From: Sphingobium naphthae
GTDB lineage: Bacteria; Pseudomonadota; Alphaproteobacteria; Sphingomonadales; Sphingomonadaceae
DNA: 64,000 nucleotides
Direction: 5' to 3'
NCBI RefSeq assembly: GCF_020782235.1
Contig: NZ_JAJGNO010000004.1
Coordinates: 124,001 to 188,000, forward strand
Positions within the stretch are counted from its first letter, which is position 1. Every line of letters begins with the position of its first letter. Shown piece after piece: positions 17,725 to 26,274 of the stretch. Under the pieces are notes generated by a model that worked only from the letters and a program-made list of their open reading frames with translations, made no database searches and was not told the DNA's origin. A program made the translations under genes and the position numbers.

Positions 17725-18591
17725 ATGCATATCATCTCGAAGGGGCGCGGGGCGCTGATCGTCGCCGCCATGCTGACCGGCCCGGTCGCGACCGGCCTCG
17801 CCGCGCAGGAAGCGCCGCCGGCCGACCTCTCAGCGACGATCACCGAACCCGCGCCCGCGGAAGCGGCCGAAGGCCCGACGATCGAGGGCATCATCTCCGC
17901 GCGCAGCGGCGACCAGATGCAGGTCACCGGCGCGGATGGCGCCAATAATGTCGTCGCGCTGAACGACACCACCGTGATCCGCGCGAGCGGCGGCTTCCTG
18001 GGCCTGGGCCGCGAAACGCTGGGCGCCGATGCCCTGCTCAACGGCCTGCCGGTCAGCGTGGAGACGGTGCAGGGCGCGCAGGGGCTGGTCGCGACCCGCG
18101 TCGCGCTCAAGAACAAGGATCTCAAGACCGCGTCGATGATCCGCAGCGGCACCGCGCAGGGCTTTGCCGAACAGTCGGCCGCAACCGAAGCCTTGCGCGG
18201 CCGGGTCGGCGACATCGACCAATATAATGTGAAGAGCACCACCAACGTCAATTTCGACACCGGCAAGGCGACGCTCAGCCCGCAGGCGAAGAGCGAGCTG
18301 TGCGCCACCGCCAGCACCGCCGAGCAGATGGACAACGCCCTGCTGCTGGTCGTGGGCTATACCGATTCCACGGGCCCTGAGGAATTCAACCAGATGCTGA
18401 GCGAAAAGCGCGCCGGCAGCGTGGTCAATTATCTGCAGCAGGTGTGCGGCTGGAAACCCTATCGCATGCTGACCCCCACCGGCATGTCCGAAGCCCAGCC
18501 CGTGGCCGACAATATGACCGACGCGGGCAAGTCGCAGAACCGCCGCGTCGCCGTCAATGTGCTGGTCAGCAAGGGGCTGGACGGCCTGTAA
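17725..18591 (+). CDS. OmpA-family envelope protein
   Basis: 288 aa. An N-terminal signal peptide ends near GLAAQEAPP. A mid region (residues about 50-160) resembles a DUF5666-like small beta domain. A C-terminal OmpA/peptidoglycan-binding domain follows: NFDTGKATLSPQAKSEL, GYTDSTGPEEFNQMLSEKRA, QNRRVAV. It likely anchors the outer membrane to peptidoglycan. ATG 17725 has GGAGGA shortly upstream. The intergenic region is shared with the tethered regulator, which may control it. A compact terminator follows. Confidence 0.88.
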   Translation: MHIISKGRGALIVAAMLTGPVATGLAAQEAPPADLSATITEPAPAEAAEGPTIEGIISARSGDQMQVTGADGANNVVALNDTTVIRASGGFLGLGRETLGADALLNGLPVSVETVQGAQGLVATRVALKNKDLKTASMIRSGTAQGFAEQSAATEALRGRVGDIDQYNVKSTTNVNFDTGKATLSPQAKSELCATASTAEQMDNALLLVVGYTDSTGPEEFNQMLSEKRAGSVVNYLQQVCGWKPYRMLTPTGMSEAQPVADNMTDAGKSQNRRVAVNVLVSKGLDGL

Positions 18592-18601
18592 GTCCTGCAC
18601 C

Positions 18602-18625
18602 GGGGATGGCCTGCATCCCCCTTTT
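18602..18625 (+). terminator. Intrinsic terminator after the OmpA-like gene
   Basis: GGGGATG-GCCTG-CATCCCC, a perfect 7-bp stem followed by CTTTT, starting 10 nt after the stop codon. Confidence 0.7.
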
Positions 18626-18729
18626 CGCAAGCGCCTTGAGCGGGGCGGAGCGGTCGGCCGAGACGACCGCTCCGCCCTTCCCGCGCGCCGCCGGGAACCG
18701 CGCCCGCCCGTCCGCGCGTTATCGGCCCC

Positions 18730-19233
18730 ATGGTCTTCGACAATATCCAGGGGCTGCTGCGCGTCCTCCTCATATCGGCGCTGGCCTATGCCTGGCTGGT
18801 CGTGGTGTTGCGGCTGGCGGGAAAGCGCGCGCTTTCCAAACTCAACGCCTTCGACCTGGTCGTCACCGTCGCGCTGGGATCGACGCTGGCGACCGTGCTG
18901 CTGAGCAAGGACATCGCCTTCCTGGAAGGGGCGCTCGCCTTCTGCATGCTGGCGTTGCTGCAATGGCTGGTGGCGCGGCTGTCCGTCCGCTCCACCTGGT
19001 TCAGCGATCTGGTGCGATCGCGCCCGCGCCTGCTGGTGGAGGATGGCGCCTTCCGCCCGGATGCGCTGCGCGACGAACGCGTCACCCGGGCCGAGGTCGA
19101 AGCGGCGATCCGCAAGAGCGGCATCGGCCGGATCGAGGATGTGGGCGCGGTCGTGCTGGAAAGCGATGGCAGCCTCAGCGTGCTTGCGCGGTCCGATCGG
19201 GCCTATACGGTGCTGGGATCGGTCGCGCGCTGA
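18730..19233 (+). CDS. DUF421 (YetF-like) membrane protein
   Basis: 167 aa. Three N-terminal membrane helices are followed by a soluble domain with RPRLLVEDGAFRPDAL and a C-terminal DVGAVVLESDGSLSVL, the DUF421 pattern. The family's function is poorly known, and Bacillus YetF is linked to membrane potential/spore physiology. It lies 30 nt before the Na+/H+ antiporter gene, suggesting a shared transcript. Confidence 0.87.
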   Translation: MVFDNIQGLLRVLLISALAYAWLVVVLRLAGKRALSKLNAFDLVVTVALGSTLATVLLSKDIAFLEGALAFCMLALLQWLVARLSVRSTWFSDLVRSRPRLLVEDGAFRPDALRDERVTRAEVEAAIRKSGIGRIEDVGAVVLESDGSLSVLARSDRAYTVLGSVAR

Positions 19234-19263
19234 TCGGCGGGCGGCGGCGGGAAGGACGAGGCG

Positions 19264-20472
19264 ATGGCCGAACTGCAACTGATCGACCTGGGCATGTTGC
19301 TGGTGGTCACGTCGCTGGTGGCGATGATGTCGCGCCGGATCGGCCTGCCTTATACGGCGGGGCTGGTCGCGGCGGGCATCGTGCTGGCGTTGCTGCCGAT
19401 CGGCGTCAACCTGCCGCTGTCGCGCGAACTGGTGTTCAACATCTTCCTGCCGCCGCTGATCTTCGAAGCGGCGCTGCAAATGCCCTGGCGGCGGCTGCGC
19501 GCGCAATTGCCGCTGACGGTGACGCTCGCCTTTCTGGGCGTGGCGATTTCCGCCGCCTTCGTGGCGGGCGGGCTGCACTGGCTGCTGGGCTGGAGCTGGC
19601 TGGGCGCGGCTTTTTTCGGCGTGCTGATCGCGGCTACCGATCCCGTATCGGTCATCGCCGCCTTCAAGGAGATGCGCGCCGAACCGCGCCTGGGCATGGT
19701 GGTGGAATCGGAAAGCCTGCTGAACGACGGCGTCGCCGCCGTGGCCTTTTCGATCCTGCTGGTCATCGCCGGCGGCGGCGAACTGACCCCGGTCGCGGCG
19801 GTCGGCGCACTGGTCTGGACGGTGCTGGGCGGCCTTGCGGCGGGCGCAGGCGTCGCTTTCCTGCTGCTGAAACTGGCCGGGCGCACCGACGATCATCTGG
19901 TGGAAATCACTCTCACCACCATCATCGCCTGGGGCAGCTTCCTGCTTGCCGAACATGTGAAGGCGTCCGGCGTATTCGCGGCGCTGGCGGCGGGGGTCAT
20001 CGTCGGCAATCTGGGCTGGCGGCGCGCCATATCGGACAATGGCCGCGGGCATGTGCTGGGCTTCTGGGAATATGCCGCCTTCCTCGCCAACTCGCTGCTG
20101 TTCCTGATGATCGGCAGCCATGAGGCGCATCAGCCGCTGGCGCTGGTGTCGGGGGCGCTGGCCGTCGTCATCATCCTGACGCTGCTGGGGCGCGCGGCCG
20201 CGGTCTATCCGATCGCGCTGCTGTTCCGCGGCACGGCGCTGCGCCTGCCCGCCACCTACCAGCATGTGCTGCTGTGGGGCGGATTGCGGGGCGCGGTGGG
20301 GCTGGCGCTGGCGCTCGCGGTGCCCGCCAGCGTCCCCGAACAGCGGCAGATCATCGTCCTGGCCTTTGGCGTCGTCGCCTTTTCCATCTTCCTGCAAGGG
20401 CTGACGATGCCGCCGCTGCTGCGCCGCTGGAAGCTGACCGGCAAGGACACATCGGCGGACGAAGCGCCCTGA
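19264..20472 (+). CDS. Na+/H+ antiporter, CPA1 family (NhaP-like)
   Basis: 402 aa, about 12 membrane helices. The transport core motif ATDPVSVIAAFKE with the ion-binding Asp is visible, as are ESLLNDG and WGGLRGAVGLALAL, typical of CPA1 exchangers. The long cytoplasmic C-terminal tail of many CPA1 proteins is missing, which is usual in bacterial short forms. It exchanges cytoplasmic Na+ or K+ for protons. Probably co-transcribed with the DUF421 gene. Confidence 0.9.
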   Translation: MAELQLIDLGMLLVVTSLVAMMSRRIGLPYTAGLVAAGIVLALLPIGVNLPLSRELVFNIFLPPLIFEAALQMPWRRLRAQLPLTVTLAFLGVAISAAFVAGGLHWLLGWSWLGAAFFGVLIAATDPVSVIAAFKEMRAEPRLGMVVESESLLNDGVAAVAFSILLVIAGGGELTPVAAVGALVWTVLGGLAAGAGVAFLLLKLAGRTDDHLVEITLTTIIAWGSFLLAEHVKASGVFAALAAGVIVGNLGWRRAISDNGRGHVLGFWEYAAFLANSLLFLMIGSHEAHQPLALVSGALAVVIILTLLGRAAAVYPIALLFRGTALRLPATYQHVLLWGGLRGAVGLALALAVPASVPEQRQIIVLAFGVVAFSIFLQGLTMPPLLRRWKLTGKDTSADEAP

Positions 20473-20560
20473 TAACGCACAGCGGCAAATAAGCGGTCGA
20501 ATTTCCCGGCGATTGTGCCAAAGCTGATCGCGACCAGCCCTGCCGGAGACTAGCCTTCCC

Positions 20561-22417
20561 ATGACCACCACTCGCCGCGACCTGCTTGCCGCCGGTGCTT
20601 CCGCCCTTGCCCTGTCCGCCCTGCCCGCCCGGGCGCTGGCCGCCACGGGAACCGCCACTGGGGCCGCCACCGAAGCCGACGCCCGCGCCGAAGCGCTGCT
20701 GGCGCAGATGGCCGAAGCCATGCTGGCCGATGCGCCCGAAACCGCCAGCGGCCTTGGCATCGACACGGGCGCGCGCGCCCCGCTCAAGGCGCGGCTGGGC
20801 GACAAGAGCCCGGCCGGCCAGGCGCGGATCGCCGCTCATGTGCGCGACCGGCTGGCCCGCCTGCGCGCGATCCGGCTCGATACGCTTTCGCCCGCCACCC
20901 GCACCGATGTGGAAGTGGTGCGCACGTCCCATGAACTGGCGGCGGACGGCTTTGCCTTCCCCTTCGGCGACATGGCGATGATGAACAGCAACTGGTCCTA
21001 TCGCAACAGCCCCTATGCGGTGGCGCAGAATACCGGCAGCTTCGTCGAAACGCCCGATTTCCTCGATTCCAACCACAAAGTCGAGAATAGCGCCGATGCC
21101 GACGCCTATCTGGCGCGGCTGGAGGCCTATGCCGCCAATCTGGACGGCGAAACGCAGCGGCTCCGCCACGATGCGGGCATCGGCGTGATCGCGCCCGCCT
21201 TCCTGCTCGACAAGACGCTGGCGCAGATGGCGCGGGTGCAGGGCCAGCCCGTCGATCAGTGGGTGCCGGTCGCGTCGATCGCGCGCCGCACCCAGGACAT
21301 GGCGAGCGATCACGCCGCCCGCGCCGCGGCGATCGTGCGGGACAAGGTCGCCCCCGCGCTCGCTCGCCAGGTCGCCGAGCTTCAGCGTCACCGCGCCGCC
21401 GCGACGATGGACGCGGGCGTGTGGAAGCTGCCGCAGGGCGAGGAATATTACGCCTGGGCGCTGCGCGCCGGCACGACCACGCGCATGACCCCGGACGAGG
21501 TGCACGCCCTTGGCCTCGACCAGCTCGCCGCGCTCCAGTCCGAAATGGACGGCCTGCTCAAGGGGTTGGGCATGAGCAAGGGCACGGTGGGCGAACGCAT
21601 GACCGCCATGGGCAAGGACCCGCGCTACCTCTTCCCCAATGATGATGCGGGGCGGGCGCAGATCCTGTCCTATATCGACGGCCGCCTGGCCGACATCCGC
21701 ACGCGCCTGCCGCGCGCCTTCGCGACGCTGGTGCCCGCCAAACTGATCGTCAAGCGCGTGCCGGTGGAGATCGAGGCGGGTGCGCCGGGCGCCTATGCCG
21801 GCGCCGGGTCGATCGACGGCAGCGTGCCGGGCAATTATTATATCAACCTGCGCGATACCAGCATCTGGCCGCGCTACAGCCTGCCCACCCTCTGTTATCA
21901 TGAGGGCATTCCCGGCCATATCTGGCAGGGCGAATATACGTATAAACTGCCGCTGATCCGGTCGCTGCTGGCCTTCAACGCCTATAGCGAGGGCTGGGCG
22001 CTCTATGCCGAACAACTGGGCGACGAACTGGGTGCCTATGACGGCGATGTTGCCGGGCGGCTGGGCTATCTCCAGTCGATCGCCTATCGCTGCTGCCGCC
22101 TGGTGGTCGACACCGGCCTGCACGCCAAGCGCTGGACGCGCGATCACGCCATCCAGTGGTTCGCCAGCACCAACGGATCGACGCTCGAGGATGTCCAGGC
22201 CGAAGTCGACCGCTATTGCGCCTGGCCGGGCCAGGCCTGCGGCTACAAGGTCGGCCATGGCGAAATCGTGCGGCTGCGCGACATGGCGAAGACGGCGCTG
22301 GGTCCGAAATTCGACTTCCGCCTGTTCAACGACGCCGTGGTCAAGGGCGGCGGCGTGCCGATGACCGTGCTGGCGGACAATGTGGATGCGTGGGTGAAGG
22401 GGCGGCAGAACGGGTGA
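20561..22417 (+). CDS. Tat-exported DUF885 family protein (putative metallopeptidase-like)
   Basis: 618 aa. The N-terminus has a twin-arginine signal (TTRRDLLAAGASALALSALPARALA), so export through the TatABC system encoded at 5.4-7 kb is likely. The body matches the DUF885 family, with NYYINLRDTSIWPRYSLPTLCYHEGIPGH: the HEGIPGH segment resembles the zinc site of M32/M3-like peptidases. The C-terminal part has PGQACGYKVGHGEI, typical for the family. Substrate unknown. Confidence 0.9.
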   Translation: MTTTRRDLLAAGASALALSALPARALAATGTATGAATEADARAEALLAQMAEAMLADAPETASGLGIDTGARAPLKARLGDKSPAGQARIAAHVRDRLARLRAIRLDTLSPATRTDVEVVRTSHELAADGFAFPFGDMAMMNSNWSYRNSPYAVAQNTGSFVETPDFLDSNHKVENSADADAYLARLEAYAANLDGETQRLRHDAGIGVIAPAFLLDKTLAQMARVQGQPVDQWVPVASIARRTQDMASDHAARAAAIVRDKVAPALARQVAELQRHRAAATMDAGVWKLPQGEEYYAWALRAGTTTRMTPDEVHALGLDQLAALQSEMDGLLKGLGMSKGTVGERMTAMGKDPRYLFPNDDAGRAQILSYIDGRLADIRTRLPRAFATLVPAKLIVKRVPVEIEAGAPGAYAGAGSIDGSVPGNYYINLRDTSIWPRYSLPTLCYHEGIPGHIWQGEYTYKLPLIRSLLAFNAYSEGWALYAEQLGDELGAYDGDVAGRLGYLQSIAYRCCRLVVDTGLHAKRWTRDHAIQWFASTNGSTLEDVQAEVDRYCAWPGQACGYKVGHGEIVRLRDMAKTALGPKFDFRLFNDAVVKGGGVPMTVLADNVDAWVKGRQNG

Positions 22418-22425
22418 GCACCTTC

Positions 22426-22458
22426 CGTCACCCCGGCCCTGAGCCGGGGTCCCGCTTC
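22426..22458 (+). repeat. Palindromic GTCACCCCGG-type repeat, copy 1
   Basis: Contains GTCACCCCGGCCCTGAGC followed by CGGGGTCCCGCTTC, a hairpin-forming repeat of the kind widely scattered in sphingomonad genomes. It lies between the DUF885 gene and the GIY-YIG gene. A copy in opposite orientation sits at 22778. Confidence 0.8.
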
Positions 22459-22462
22459 CTCA

Positions 22463-22762
22463 TCAGACCAGTGTCTCGAACAGATCCCGCCATTCGGGAT
22501 TGGCGCGTTCGATCAGCGCAAACTTCCATGCGCGCCGCCATCGCTTGAGCCGCTTCTCCTGCTCGATGCAGCTGCGAATGTCCGCGCAGCTGTCAGCCCA
22601 GACCAGCCGCCGCAAGTCATAGCGCGCGCAGAAATCCGACCCGGAGCCTGTCCGGTGCTGATGGACGCGTCTTACGATATCGCTGGTCACACCGACATAT
22701 ATCGTGCCCCGATAGCGATCAGCCATGATGTAGACCCAGCCGCCCTGTCGCCCTTCGCCCAT
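22463..22762 (-). CDS. Solo GIY-YIG nuclease-domain protein
   Basis: 99 aa, a single GIY-YIG domain of the UPF0213/YhbQ-like type. WVYIMADRYRGTIYVGVTSD gives both Tyr motifs, and the catalytic Arg (VRRVHQHR), Glu (EQEKRLKRW) and Asn (RANPEWRDLF) are all present, so it should be active. No other domain is attached. It is flanked on both sides by inverted copies of the palindromic repeat, 4 bp from its 3' end and 15 bp from its 5' end. Confidence 0.88.
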   Translation of the reverse strand: MGEGRQGGWVYIMADRYRGTIYVGVTSDIVRRVHQHRTGSGSDFCARYDLRRLVWADSCADIRSCIEQEKRLKRWRRAWKFALIERANPEWRDLFETLV

Positions 22763-22777
22763 GGGTTGAGCGTCGAA

Positions 22778-22810
22778 GAAGCGGGACCCCGGGTCAAGCC
22801 CGGGGTGACG
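22778..22810 (-). repeat. Palindromic GTCACCCCGG-type repeat, copy 2 (inverted)
   Basis: GAAGCGGGACCCCGGG then TCAAGCCCGGGGTGACG, the reverse-oriented partner of the copy at 22426. Together they bracket the GIY-YIG gene. Confidence 0.8.
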
Positions 22811-22871
22811 AGAGCGGCATCAGATACTGCGACGACAGCATGGCAGATGAAGTCGGATCGTTCGCCACCTA

Positions 22872-22895
22872 GGCCCTGAGCGGGCCCCGCTTCCC
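22872..22895 (+). repeat. Degenerate third copy of the palindromic repeat
   Basis: GGCCCTGAGC-GGGCCCCGCTTCC matches the second half of copy 1 with a short deletion and substitutions, in the same orientation as copy 1. Confidence 0.5.
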
Positions 22896-22908
22896 GTTCA
22901 CAGCCCAA

Positions 22909-22937
22909 GAAAAAAGCCGGAGGATCGCTCCCCCGGC
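22909..22937 (-). terminator. Intrinsic terminator after ferredoxin-NADP reductase
   Basis: On the minus strand GCCGGGGGA-GCGA-TCCTCCGGC (9-bp stem with one mismatch) is followed by six T residues, 26 nt after the fpr stop codon. Confidence 0.75.
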
Positions 22938-22962
22938 CTCTTCATCCGTTCTGCGCTGACGC

Positions 22963-23802
22963 TTACCCTACGAACGCCCGCTCGATCACGAACTGGCCCG
23001 GCGCCGCGTTGCTGCCTTCGGTGAAGCCTTCGCCTTCGAAATAGGCGGCGAACTGCTTGATCATCTCCATGCTGCCGCACATCATGATCCGGTCGGTTTC
23101 GGGGTCGAATTTGGCCGCGCCCGGAACGCCTTCGAACAGGGCGCCGATTTCGACCAGCTTGTCGATGCGCTGCGTGTGGCCGTCATAGGGTTCGCGCGTG
23201 ACGGTCGGCACATAATGGAACTGACCGGGCGCCTGTTCCGACACCAGCGGGTCCTGCGACCATTTGCCGTCCAGCTCCTCGCGGAAGGCGAGGTCGCTCA
23301 CGCGGCGGACCGAATGGACGATCACCACCTGCTCGTAAAATTCATAGACGTCGGGGTCGCGCGACAGGCTGAGGAAGGGCGCAAGGCCCGTGCCGGTCGA
23401 CAGCATGAACAGCCGCTTGCCCGGCAGCAGCGCGTCGGTCACCAGCGTACCGGTCGGCTTGCGGCCGAGATAGATCTGGTCGCCCGGCTGGATCAGCTGC
23501 AGCTTCGACGTCAGCGGCCCGTCCTGCACCTTGATCGACAGGAACTCGATTTCCTCGTCCCAGCTGGGGCTGGCGACCGAATAGGCGCGCAGCAGCGGCT
23601 TGCCATTGTCGCCCTTGAGGCCGATCATCACGAACTCGCCCGACCGGAAGCGGAAGCTCGCTGGGCGCGAGATGCGGAAGCTGAACAGATGCTCGTTCCA
23701 GTGCTTCACCGACAGCACGGTTTCCACGGAAAGCGCGCCGGTGGGTTCCAGAACCGGCTTTTCGATCGTCACGTCGGTCAACAGTCTGTCCTTGCCTAGC
23801 AT
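22963..23802 (-). CDS. fpr: Ferredoxin--NADP+ reductase
   Basis: 279 aa. The FAD-binding segment RAYSVASPS, the NADP-binding STGTGLAPF, and the C-terminal MMCGSMEMI plus ERAFVG ending match bacterial subclass-II ferredoxin/flavodoxin reductases, which often respond to oxidative stress. The first 15 residues are an extension before the typical VLSVKHWNEHLF start, and a later start is possible. A terminator follows. Confidence 0.93.
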   Translation of the reverse strand: MLGKDRLLTDVTIEKPVLEPTGALSVETVLSVKHWNEHLFSFRISRPASFRFRSGEFVMIGLKGDNGKPLLRAYSVASPSWDEEIEFLSIKVQDGPLTSKLQLIQPGDQIYLGRKPTGTLVTDALLPGKRLFMLSTGTGLAPFLSLSRDPDVYEFYEQVVIVHSVRRVSDLAFREELDGKWSQDPLVSEQAPGQFHYVPTVTREPYDGHTQRIDKLVEIGALFEGVPGAAKFDPETDRIMMCGSMEMIKQFAAYFEGEGFTEGSNAAPGQFVIERAFVG

Positions 23803-23941
23803 GGGGGCGGACCATGTCCGCCCAGTTGCGGATCATTCGCAACAATGGTGATATGGGGCGAATTGGCCCTTCCGCCCCGTGAAGGCAAGGCCAAAAAAAC
23901 TTGGCCGCGGGAAAGCGCGGGCTTCGCCCCGCCGCTCAGCT

Positions 23942-24253
23942 TCAGCCGAACAGGCCCTTGGCGATGCCGCTCAGTTCATTGGCGGGATTGCCGTCGCCGT
24001 CGCGGTCGAACAGGCCGCCCAGCTGGCCCAATATCGCTTCGGGACCGCCGAAGGTGCCGAGCAGCTCCTGCAGCTTGTCGGCCGACACGCCATGTTCCGC
24101 CGCCGTTTCCGCCAGCGCCGCGACGCTGGTTTCGCCCGATCCGATCTTCGCGCTGATTTCCGCCATCAGCGCCTGCATCTGTTCCGGCGTGACGCCGATC
24201 TGCGCCGCAATCGCTTCCAGCCCGCCCAGCTTGCCGATGATATTGTCGAACAT
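23942..24253 (-). CDS. Small protein with a C-terminal EF-hand-like loop
   Basis: 103 aa. Helical, starting MFDNIIGKLGGLEAIAAQIGV. It contains several Gly/Leu-rich repeats (LLGTFGG, ILGQLGG) and ends in FDRDGDGNPANELSG, a DxDxDG calcium-loop signature. I do not recognise a named family beyond this. ATG 24253 has GGGAG 9 nt upstream, and the upstream open frame is low-complexity and rejected. Monocistronic, between fpr and pckA. Confidence 0.75.
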   Translation of the reverse strand: MFDNIIGKLGGLEAIAAQIGVTPEQMQALMAEISAKIGSGETSVAALAETAAEHGVSADKLQELLGTFGGPEAILGQLGGLFDRDGDGNPANELSGIAKGLFG

Positions 24254-24317
24254 GCGCTTGCACTCCCGAATTGATGAGGGGACGATAGCAGCGTCTGGGG
24301 GGCGAAGCAAAACGCAA

Positions 24318-24337
24318 CCTCCCCGTCGCCGGGGAGG
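24318..24337 (-). terminator. Hairpin downstream of pckA
   Basis: Perfect 8-bp stem (CCTCCCCG / CGGGGAGG, 4-nt loop) 66 nt after the pckA stop. On the minus strand it is followed by TTGCGTTTTG, an imperfect T tract, so termination is plausible but not certain. Confidence 0.45.
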
Positions 24338-24403
24338 AGGAAATCTCCGACGGAAGAGGCGGGAAACATGGTCCCCCGCCCCTTCCCTCAATTGTCGTTT
24401 GCG

Positions 24404-26005
24404 TCAGGCCGCCGTCAGCGCCGCGCCGCGCACGCCGTCATCGACATGCTCCTCGAACTGCGCGAAATTGTCGACGAACGCCTTGACCAGCGTCGCCGCA
24501 GTCTCGTCATAGGCCGCGCCGTCCGCCCAGGACGCGCGCGGATCGAGGATGGTCGACTCCACGCCCGCCACCGCGACCGGCACCTGGAAGCCGAAATTGG
24601 GATCGGTGCGGAATTCGGCCTCGTTCAGGCTGCCGTCGAGCGCCGCGTTCAGCAGCGCGCGCGTCACCTTGATCGGCATCCGCTTGATGCCCGGCATCGT
24701 CGCCTTGCCGCCCGACCAGCCGGTGTTGACCAGCCAGCAGGTGACGCCGCCCTTGTTGATCCGTTCCTTGAGCAGATTGCCATAGACCGACGGGTGGCGC
24801 GGCATGAACGGCGCGCCGAAGCAGGTCGAGAAGGTGGCGGTCGGTTCCGTCACGCCGATTTCGGTGCCCGCGACGCGCGCGGTATAGCCCGACAGGAAAT
24901 GATACATGGCCTGTTCGGGCGTCAACCGCGCGATCGGCGGCAGCACGCCATAGGCGTCGGCGGTGAGGAAGATGATGTTCTTCGGCACCGGCCCCAGATT
25001 CTTCTCCGACGTGTTCGGGATGAAGTCGATCGGATAGGAGCCGCGGCTGTTTTCCGCCAGGCTGTTGTCGTCGAGGTCGATCGCGCGCGTCTCCTCGTCC
25101 ATCACGACATTTTCCAGCACCGTGCCGAACCGCTTGGTGGTGGCGAAGATCTCCGGCTCGGCCTCGGCCGACAGGTTGATCATCTTGGCGTAGCAGCCGC
25201 CCTCGAAATTGAAGACCGCCGTGTCGGACCAGCCATGTTCGTCGTCGCCGATCAGCGTGCGCGACGCATCGGCGGACAGCGTCGTCTTGCCGGTGCCGCT
25301 GAGGCCGAAGAAGACGGCCGTGTCGCCGTTCGCGCCGATATTGGCGGAACAGTGCATCGGCATCACGCCGCGGGTGGGCAGCAGATAGTTGAGGATGCCG
25401 AACACGCTCTTCTTCATCTCGCCGGCATAGGCGGTGCCGCCGATCAGGATCAGCTTTTCGGTGAAGTTGACCGCGATCACCGTCTCGCTGCGGCAGCCAT
25501 GGCGCGCCGGGTCGGCCTTGAAGCTCGGCAGGTCGATGATCGTATATTCGGGCGCGAAGTCCGCCAGCTGCTCGGCCGCCGGCCGCACCAGCAGGGTGCG
25601 GATGAACAGATTATGCCAGGCAAATTCGTTGATGACGCGCACATTGACGCGATGTTCGGGCTGCGATCCGCCGAACAGATCGGCGACGTAGAGCGTCTCC
25701 TTCTCGCCCAGCGCGTGCAAGAAATCCGCCTTCAGCGCCGCGAAATGCTCCGGCGTCATCGACAGGTTGGTGGAACCCCACCAGACGCTGTCCTCGGTCT
25801 CCGCATCGCGGACGATGAACTTGTCCTTGGCGCTGCGGCCGGTGTGCTTGCCGGTCTTGACGACCAGGGGGCCATCCCTCGACAGCTTGCCCTCGCCATT
25901 GCGCAGCGCCGCCTCGACGAGCGGCGCGGTGCCGAGATTCCAATGCTGGGTGGCATGAGTGGAGATGCCCTGGTCAGCCAGGGTGATAGAGGATTTGGCC
26001 TGCAC
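24404..26005 (-). CDS. pckA: Phosphoenolpyruvate carboxykinase (ATP)
   Basis: 533 aa. It shows the ATP-PEPCK P-loop ([14 protein letters not shown]), the substrate-site [14 protein letters not shown] region, [14 protein letters not shown] and GxFSxCFGAPF-type segments. It catalyses oxaloacetate + ATP to PEP in gluconeogenesis. I chose GTG 26005, which has AGGAG 7 nt upstream, over the in-frame ATG at 26023, which lacks a ribosome-binding site. Its position next to divergent chvI-chvG is conserved in alphaproteobacteria, where ChvI is reported to influence pckA. Confidence 0.95.
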   Translation of the reverse strand: MQAKSSITLADQGISTHATQHWNLGTAPLVEAALRNGEGKLSRDGPLVVKTGKHTGRSAKDKFIVRDAETEDSVWWGSTNLSMTPEHFAALKADFLHALGEKETLYVADLFGGSQPEHRVNVRVINEFAWHNLFIRTLLVRPAAEQLADFAPEYTIIDLPSFKADPARHGCRSETVIAVNFTEKLILIGGTAYAGEMKKSVFGILNYLLPTRGVMPMHCSANIGANGDTAVFFGLSGTGKTTLSADASRTLIGDDEHGWSDTAVFNFEGGCYAKMINLSAEAEPEIFATTKRFGTVLENVVMDEETRAIDLDDNSLAENSRGSYPIDFIPNTSEKNLGPVPKNIIFLTADAYGVLPPIARLTPEQAMYHFLSGYTARVAGTEIGVTEPTATFSTCFGAPFMPRHPSVYGNLLKERINKGGVTCWLVNTGWSGGKATMPGIKRMPIKVTRALLNAALDGSLNEAEFRTDPNFGFQVPVAVAGVESTILDPRASWADGAAYDETAATLVKAFVDNFAQFEEHVDDGVRGAALTAA

Positions 26006-26274
26006 GCCTTTGCTCCTGTCCATGTTGTCGGCCGCGCATAGGCTATGGTCGCGGTCGATCCGGCGCGCCCCGCCCTGGCTTTTCGCAGGGTCGATGGCGT
26101 GCCGGCCCGTTTCGGATAAGGCGTGACGTGGCATGCGTCAAACGAAGTCGATGCTGCGCCGCAACGCTGATGACATCCATGTTAAGCAAGCGGCGAGTCC
26201 GCCTTTCTTGCAGCGCCGCCCGCCTTGGTCTAACGCTCTAGCGCTCTGCCAAACCTGATCAGCCGGGACGCCGC

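Noticed and set aside
17830-20805. Long minus-strand open frame (about 990 codons) antisense to the OmpA-like, DUF421 and antiporter genes
   Set aside because: Composition is Arg/Gln/His-rich as expected for an antisense frame in GC-rich DNA. Well-supported genes occupy the plus strand throughout.
20351-22258. Minus-strand frame opposite the DUF885 gene
   Set aside because: Shadow of a certain gene. No motif.
26024-26274. pckA-chvI intergenic region examined for a clear promoter motif
   Set aside because: No sequence close enough to a consensus that I can name. Only divergent promoter function is inferred.
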